This document shows, piece by piece, positions 60,368 through 64,000 of a stretch of DNA of 64,000 bases. The stretch is taken from contig JAGTJM010000005.1 of NCBI GenBank assembly GCA_020747015.1, forward strand, positions 62,001 through 126,000. The letters are read 5' to 3'. Numbering within the stretch: position 1 is the stretch's first letter; each line of letters opens with the position of its first letter. Made by a program: the position numbers and the translations under genes. The notes beneath the pieces were generated by a model. The model did no database searches. It was given only the letters and a program-made list of their open reading frames with translations, and was not told the DNA's origin. Source of the DNA: Pyrenochaeta sp. MPI-SDFR-AT-0127. Its lineage: Eukaryota > Ascomycota > Dothideomycetes > Pleosporales > Cucurbitariaceae.

Positions 60368-63300
60368 CACCCCCGAGAGAGAGAGCCTAGGACTGACTGA
60401 CATGGCGCTGTGCAGTGCTGCCACTTGCCAACTCGGCCGGAGGACACAGACTTGGAGTCAATGGCTTGGCTGTCGACCCGCAGAACTCTATCCTGTACGT
60501 GATGGCCGTGTTCCTGTGCTGGTCTGCTGCCCTTTGGACTGATCGTCGACAGCTACTCGGGCGGCCGAGACGGTGTGATATGCGCCTGGGACCTGCATCT
60601 CGACCTTAGCACCGCCGACACGGAGCGCGACCCTTTCGCCGACTCGAATGCCGCAAACTACAAGCCCCCGCCCACTCAGTTCCGCCAGCAGGTCCAGGCA
60701 CACACCCACTGGATCAACGACATTGTCCTTGCCCAGAACAACACCGCCCTCGTCTCTGCCTCGTCCGACATCACCGTCAAGGTATGGCGCCCTGCCGCCG
60801 CCGACCCCATCCCACCGCAGACCATAGGCCTCCATACCGACTACGTCAAGCGCGTAGCCTCGCCTGGGGGGAATGAGAGCTGGGTTGCTTCGGGCGGGCT
60901 GGACCGCAAGATCAGCCTGTGGGACCTCAATGGCGCCGGCAAGAAGCTCGAGATTCCCGTTGGCGAGGACGAGAACACTGCAAAGGGCTCCGTCTATGCC
61001 CTGGCAGTCACTCCAAGTCTCATCGCGAGCGGTGGTCCTGAGAGCATCGTGCGCGTTTGGGACTCGAGAACAGGCAAGCGCATCACCAAGTTCGTGGGAC
61101 ACACGGACAATGTGCGCGACATTCTAGTTGCTCAGGATGGGGAGACCATCTTGACGGCCTCGTCTGACCAGACTGTCAAGGTATGGTCCATGACGGCAGG
61201 TCGCTGCATGTACACGCTCACCATGCACAACGATAGCGTGTGGTCTCTCTTCGCAGACGATCCGCAGCTGTCTGTCTTCTACTCCTCCGACCGGTCTGGC
61301 ATCGTAGCAAAGAGCGATGTGCGCAACTGTGCCGAAATGGACGAGGGCTTCTCAGTCGCAGTGTGCCAAGAGCACGAGGGCGTCAACAAACTTGTAGCTG
61401 CCGGCGATTACGTCTGGACAGCGACTTCCAGCTCAAGCATCAACCGATGGAACGACGTCGACACAGCGGCAGAGGTCGAGCTACCAGAGTCGTACAAATG
61501 GCATAGGGGCAGCGTATCTGCCATGCGAGCACGATTGCCCTCCACCCCTGCCGCAAGCCCTCCGACGAATGGCGCTACGCCAAAGATCCCATTCAAAGCT
61601 CTTCTGCGCATGTCGAACAACGCCCCTTTCCCACAAGCCTTTTCTGCCAAGGATGCCGATGCTTCTACTCTAGCAAGCACACGAAAGCCGTCCGAGGTGA
61701 TGGCCGCATCGGACCATGGAGTCATTGTCCCATGCCGTGCTCTTCCAGACTTCTCAATTGAAGGCCAGAATGGTCTCATCAAGCACCATCTTCTCAACGA
61801 CCGACGAAGAGTACTGACTCTGGACACCACGGGAGAGGTGATGCTGTGGGATCTATTGCAGGTACGTTCCCCCTACTTCCAATCCTGTGCAAAGCTAACA
61901 ACTACTAGTGCGTCCCGATCAAGTCCTTTGGCAAGAAGCATCTCGAAGACGTTGTTCCAGAAGTGCAAACTCGCGAGACTGTAGCTCATTGGTGCGGTGT
62001 CGATACTCGGATAGGAACCCTTACATGTGTGCTCGAGGAGAACTACTGCTTCGATGCTGAAATGTATGCTGATGAGCTGCAACTGGAGGAGCAGATTGAC
62101 TTCAGAGAAGACCACAGAAGTACGACTCATCCTTTGCTCCTATGCAATCGCACAAAGACTAACTCTATGTAGTAAACCTCGGCAAGTGGATTCTGCGGTA
62201 CCTGTTCTCCAACCTCATTGATGAAGAGATCAAGCGGGACGAAGACTTCCGAGCGGAACTTATCAAACAAAAAGAAGAAGAACCGAAAGTCACCCGGCCC
62301 ACCAATATTCAATTGCCAGACGCCAGCATCAATGGCTGGAAGGACGCGACGTCAGGACCTACATCTGGGTCTACTATCAAGGCTAACAATGGATTACATA
62401 TGCCGCACACACCTGGGTTAGCCATAGGGCTGGCAACACCCATGACAGCACCCCAAAGTGCTGCACGCAACTCGCACAATCCGTACCTGACGCCGACGAC
62501 TGAGGAGGGCTCACAGCTGGAACGCACACAAACGCAACGAAGCTCGACACAGGAAGTTGGCGACTACTTTGGCCAAACTACTTCTAACGGGAATGGCAAT
62601 GGCAACACTAACGGTACCACCAACGGTAATGGTAATGGTAAACCTGCCGACGCAAAGGAGGGCTCCACAGACTCCAAAGAGGAAACTGTCTCATCGCCTA
62701 CCGAACAAGACACGCCAGCGAAGAAGGGTAAAGGCATGTTTGGCAAAAAGTTCAACATGTCTTTTAACATGAAGAAATTCAGCACTGGAACCGCTGTCGC
62801 CGAGCCAGCTAAACCCGCTGCTGTCGATGAGAAAGCCGAGGACAGCGATTCGCGATCCACAAAGACTGACGAGAAGTCCATCGAAGACAGCTTCCTTGGT
62901 GCAATCCAACGAATACGCCAAGGCTACGAAGAACAATTGGCGGCTGGTGCGGTGAAGCTGGAGACCCAGATTGCGCCGAGCCTGCCGAATGATACCCCGG
63001 TACTCAAACCACCTATGAGCACGACTATCTTGATTCAGGAGGATCGACCAGAGGCTGGTGGCGTTGCCGATTTGTTCGAGGGCAAGGTTGGCTCTTTGGG
63101 TCTACAGGCCGATCTGATTGAAAAAGCGGCACCGACATGGCTCGCTGACGTGTTGTTACGGGTATGTACCTCCATCTTTGCGCCACTAACAATAAAGTTG
63201 TCGTATGCTAATGTGATTTGTAGAATCAACTCCCGCCAAAAGACATCGTCAAAGTCTCATTTATCCTCGAGCCTCACCAGAACTCGCTCCCAAGCATCTC

Positions 63301-63880
63301 TTCCGACGGGTACATCCCCTTCTACATCCCATTCGAAACAGCATCCAAGGCTAACGCCAAACTTAGCAACAACCGTCTCAATGCAAATCGCATGCTGCGT
63401 GCCCGCAAGATCTTGGGTTACGTTGCTGAGCGGATTGAGCCTGCGCCAACAAAGGAAGAAATTGAGAAGGACGAGGCGAGCGGAGGTGTGTTGAAGCCCG
63501 AGGAGTATTTGGAACTCTACTGTAATGGACAAGTAAGCCAGCAAAGCCCAATACCGCAGCAATAACGTGCTAACATCACACAGCTCATTCCCCCGACCAT
63601 GACCCTCGCCGCTATTCGCGCGCATGTCTGGCGTGGCGGCGGTGATGTCCTGCTCCACTACAAAGCAAATGGCCGCAAGGAGATCAAGATTACGCCTTAC
63701 GCTGGCCCACAAACTGGCTCTCCACCGCCTCCTGGTCATGGTCTCACTGTCAATGCTGGGCTCGGCTCTGGTCCCAATTCGACCAACGTAAGTGAGGGCA
63801 AGCCAAGCAGTGAGGCGGGGAGGAGTAGTACGCAAAGTAGCCGTGGGATCGTCGAGGGAAGGAGTGCTTTCGGGCCCTAG
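60221..63880 (+). CDS. WDR48: WD40-repeat protein, WDR48/Bun107 type (deubiquitinase activator)
   Basis: Exons 60221-60254, 60416-60494, 60553-61861, 61909-62119, 62173-63161, 63224-63532 and 63584-63880 encode 1,075 residues. Exon 1 is only 34 bases (MGRNARKRISY) and joins VLPLANSAGGHRLGVNGLAVD, the conserved start of the family. A WD40 propeller follows (about 20-500), with units such as SASSDITVKVW, SGGLDRKISLWDL and TASSDQTVKVWS. The DUF3337-type C-terminal half has INLGKWILRYLFSNLIDEEI, a long Gly/Asn-rich disordered insert, then RLNANRMLRARKILGYVAERI and a terminal ubiquitin-like fold (PPTMTLAAIRAHVWR and onwards). WDR48/UAF1 and Bun107 bind and activate ubiquitin-specific proteases. 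Intron 1 holds GA, CA and AT microsatellites. A 57-base in-frame segment at 63288-63344 looks intron-like but also codes; I kept it as coding. Confidence 0.9.
60320..60385. repeat. compound GA/CA/AT microsatellite inside WDR48 intron 1
   Basis: A GA tract is followed by CA repeats (about 60333-60347), AT repeats (about 60347-60366) and again GA (about 60375-60385). The whole block lies between donor and branch point of a 161-base intron, the longest intron of the gene. Confidence 0.9.
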
Positions 63881-64000
63881 CAGGTTCAGTGCAACTTGAG
63901 TCGGTTTTTTTCTAGCATGGAGGCAATGCCTTTTGTATACTGTACATAGCGTGTGCATATTCTGTCTATGGTAGCTTGGCATTGGCCTGGGAGGTCTCCG
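63881..64000. other. 3' flank of the WDR48 gene at the right edge
   Basis: Expected 3' untranslated region. A run of seven T occurs at about 63906-63912. No other feature is visible before the window ends. Confidence 0.6.

Noticed and set aside
63288..63344. Obligate intron in WDR48
   Set aside because: The segment is open, in frame and has coding-like third positions, so it is kept as coding and reported only as a possible exitron.

Overview
The window is nuclear chromosomal DNA from a filamentous ascomycete (Pezizomycotina). Three things point there: genes carrying one to six short introns of about 46-75 bases with GTRNGT donors and CTAAC/CTGAC branch sites, fungal-type proteins (SCAP with a WD40 tail, Zn2Cys6 regulator, fungal BCD1, GIR2 and ACL4), and gene-dense blocks separated by 0.2-2 kb. 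A dothideomycete is my best guess, but only a guess. I rebuilt exon structures by hand for 18 protein genes. All complete models close in frame. No rRNA, tRNA, CRISPR array or intact transposon was seen.

Layout. Bases 1-66 (minus) hold the first codons of a gene running off the left edge, possibly a protein kinase. Bases 67-8035 have no supportable gene. A 1,733-residue kinesin lies at 8036-13438 (minus), with a strong G-quadruplex-type repeat just upstream of it. Bases 13439-19112 are again empty. Then come APS kinase (plus), an intronless flavodoxin-fold protein with a C-terminal zinc-ribbon-like tail (plus), the box C/D snoRNP assembly factor BCD1 (minus), a DENN-domain coiled-coil protein (plus), an ammonium transporter (minus), the TFIIH subunit TFB4 (minus), a Baeyer-Villiger-type flavin monooxygenase (plus) directly followed by a Zn2Cys6 regulator (plus), the CK2 beta subunit (plus), MON2 (minus), MMS2 (plus), a long LYR-motif protein (plus), GIR2 (minus) head to head with ACL4 (plus), SCAP (plus) and a WDR48/Bun107-type WD40 protein (plus).

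How they fit together. Most genes are housekeeping: membrane traffic and sterol sensing (MON2, DENN protein, SCAP), ribosome and snoRNP biogenesis or translation control (BCD1, ACL4, GIR2), ubiquitin signalling (MMS2, WDR48), transcription and repair (TFB4, CK2 beta), nutrient uptake and assimilation (ammonium transporter, APS kinase). The monooxygenase plus Zn2Cys6 gene is the only pair that looks like an accessory metabolic module.

I found no clearly new multi-gene system. The most useful second-look items are: two GC-AG introns with the same GCATGT donor (TFB4, MMS2); MON2, where three consecutive introns use AAG acceptors and a fourth has a GTCCGA donor; an in-frame 57-base intron-like segment in WDR48; the intronless flavoprotein; the long LYR protein; and the G-quadruplex tract.
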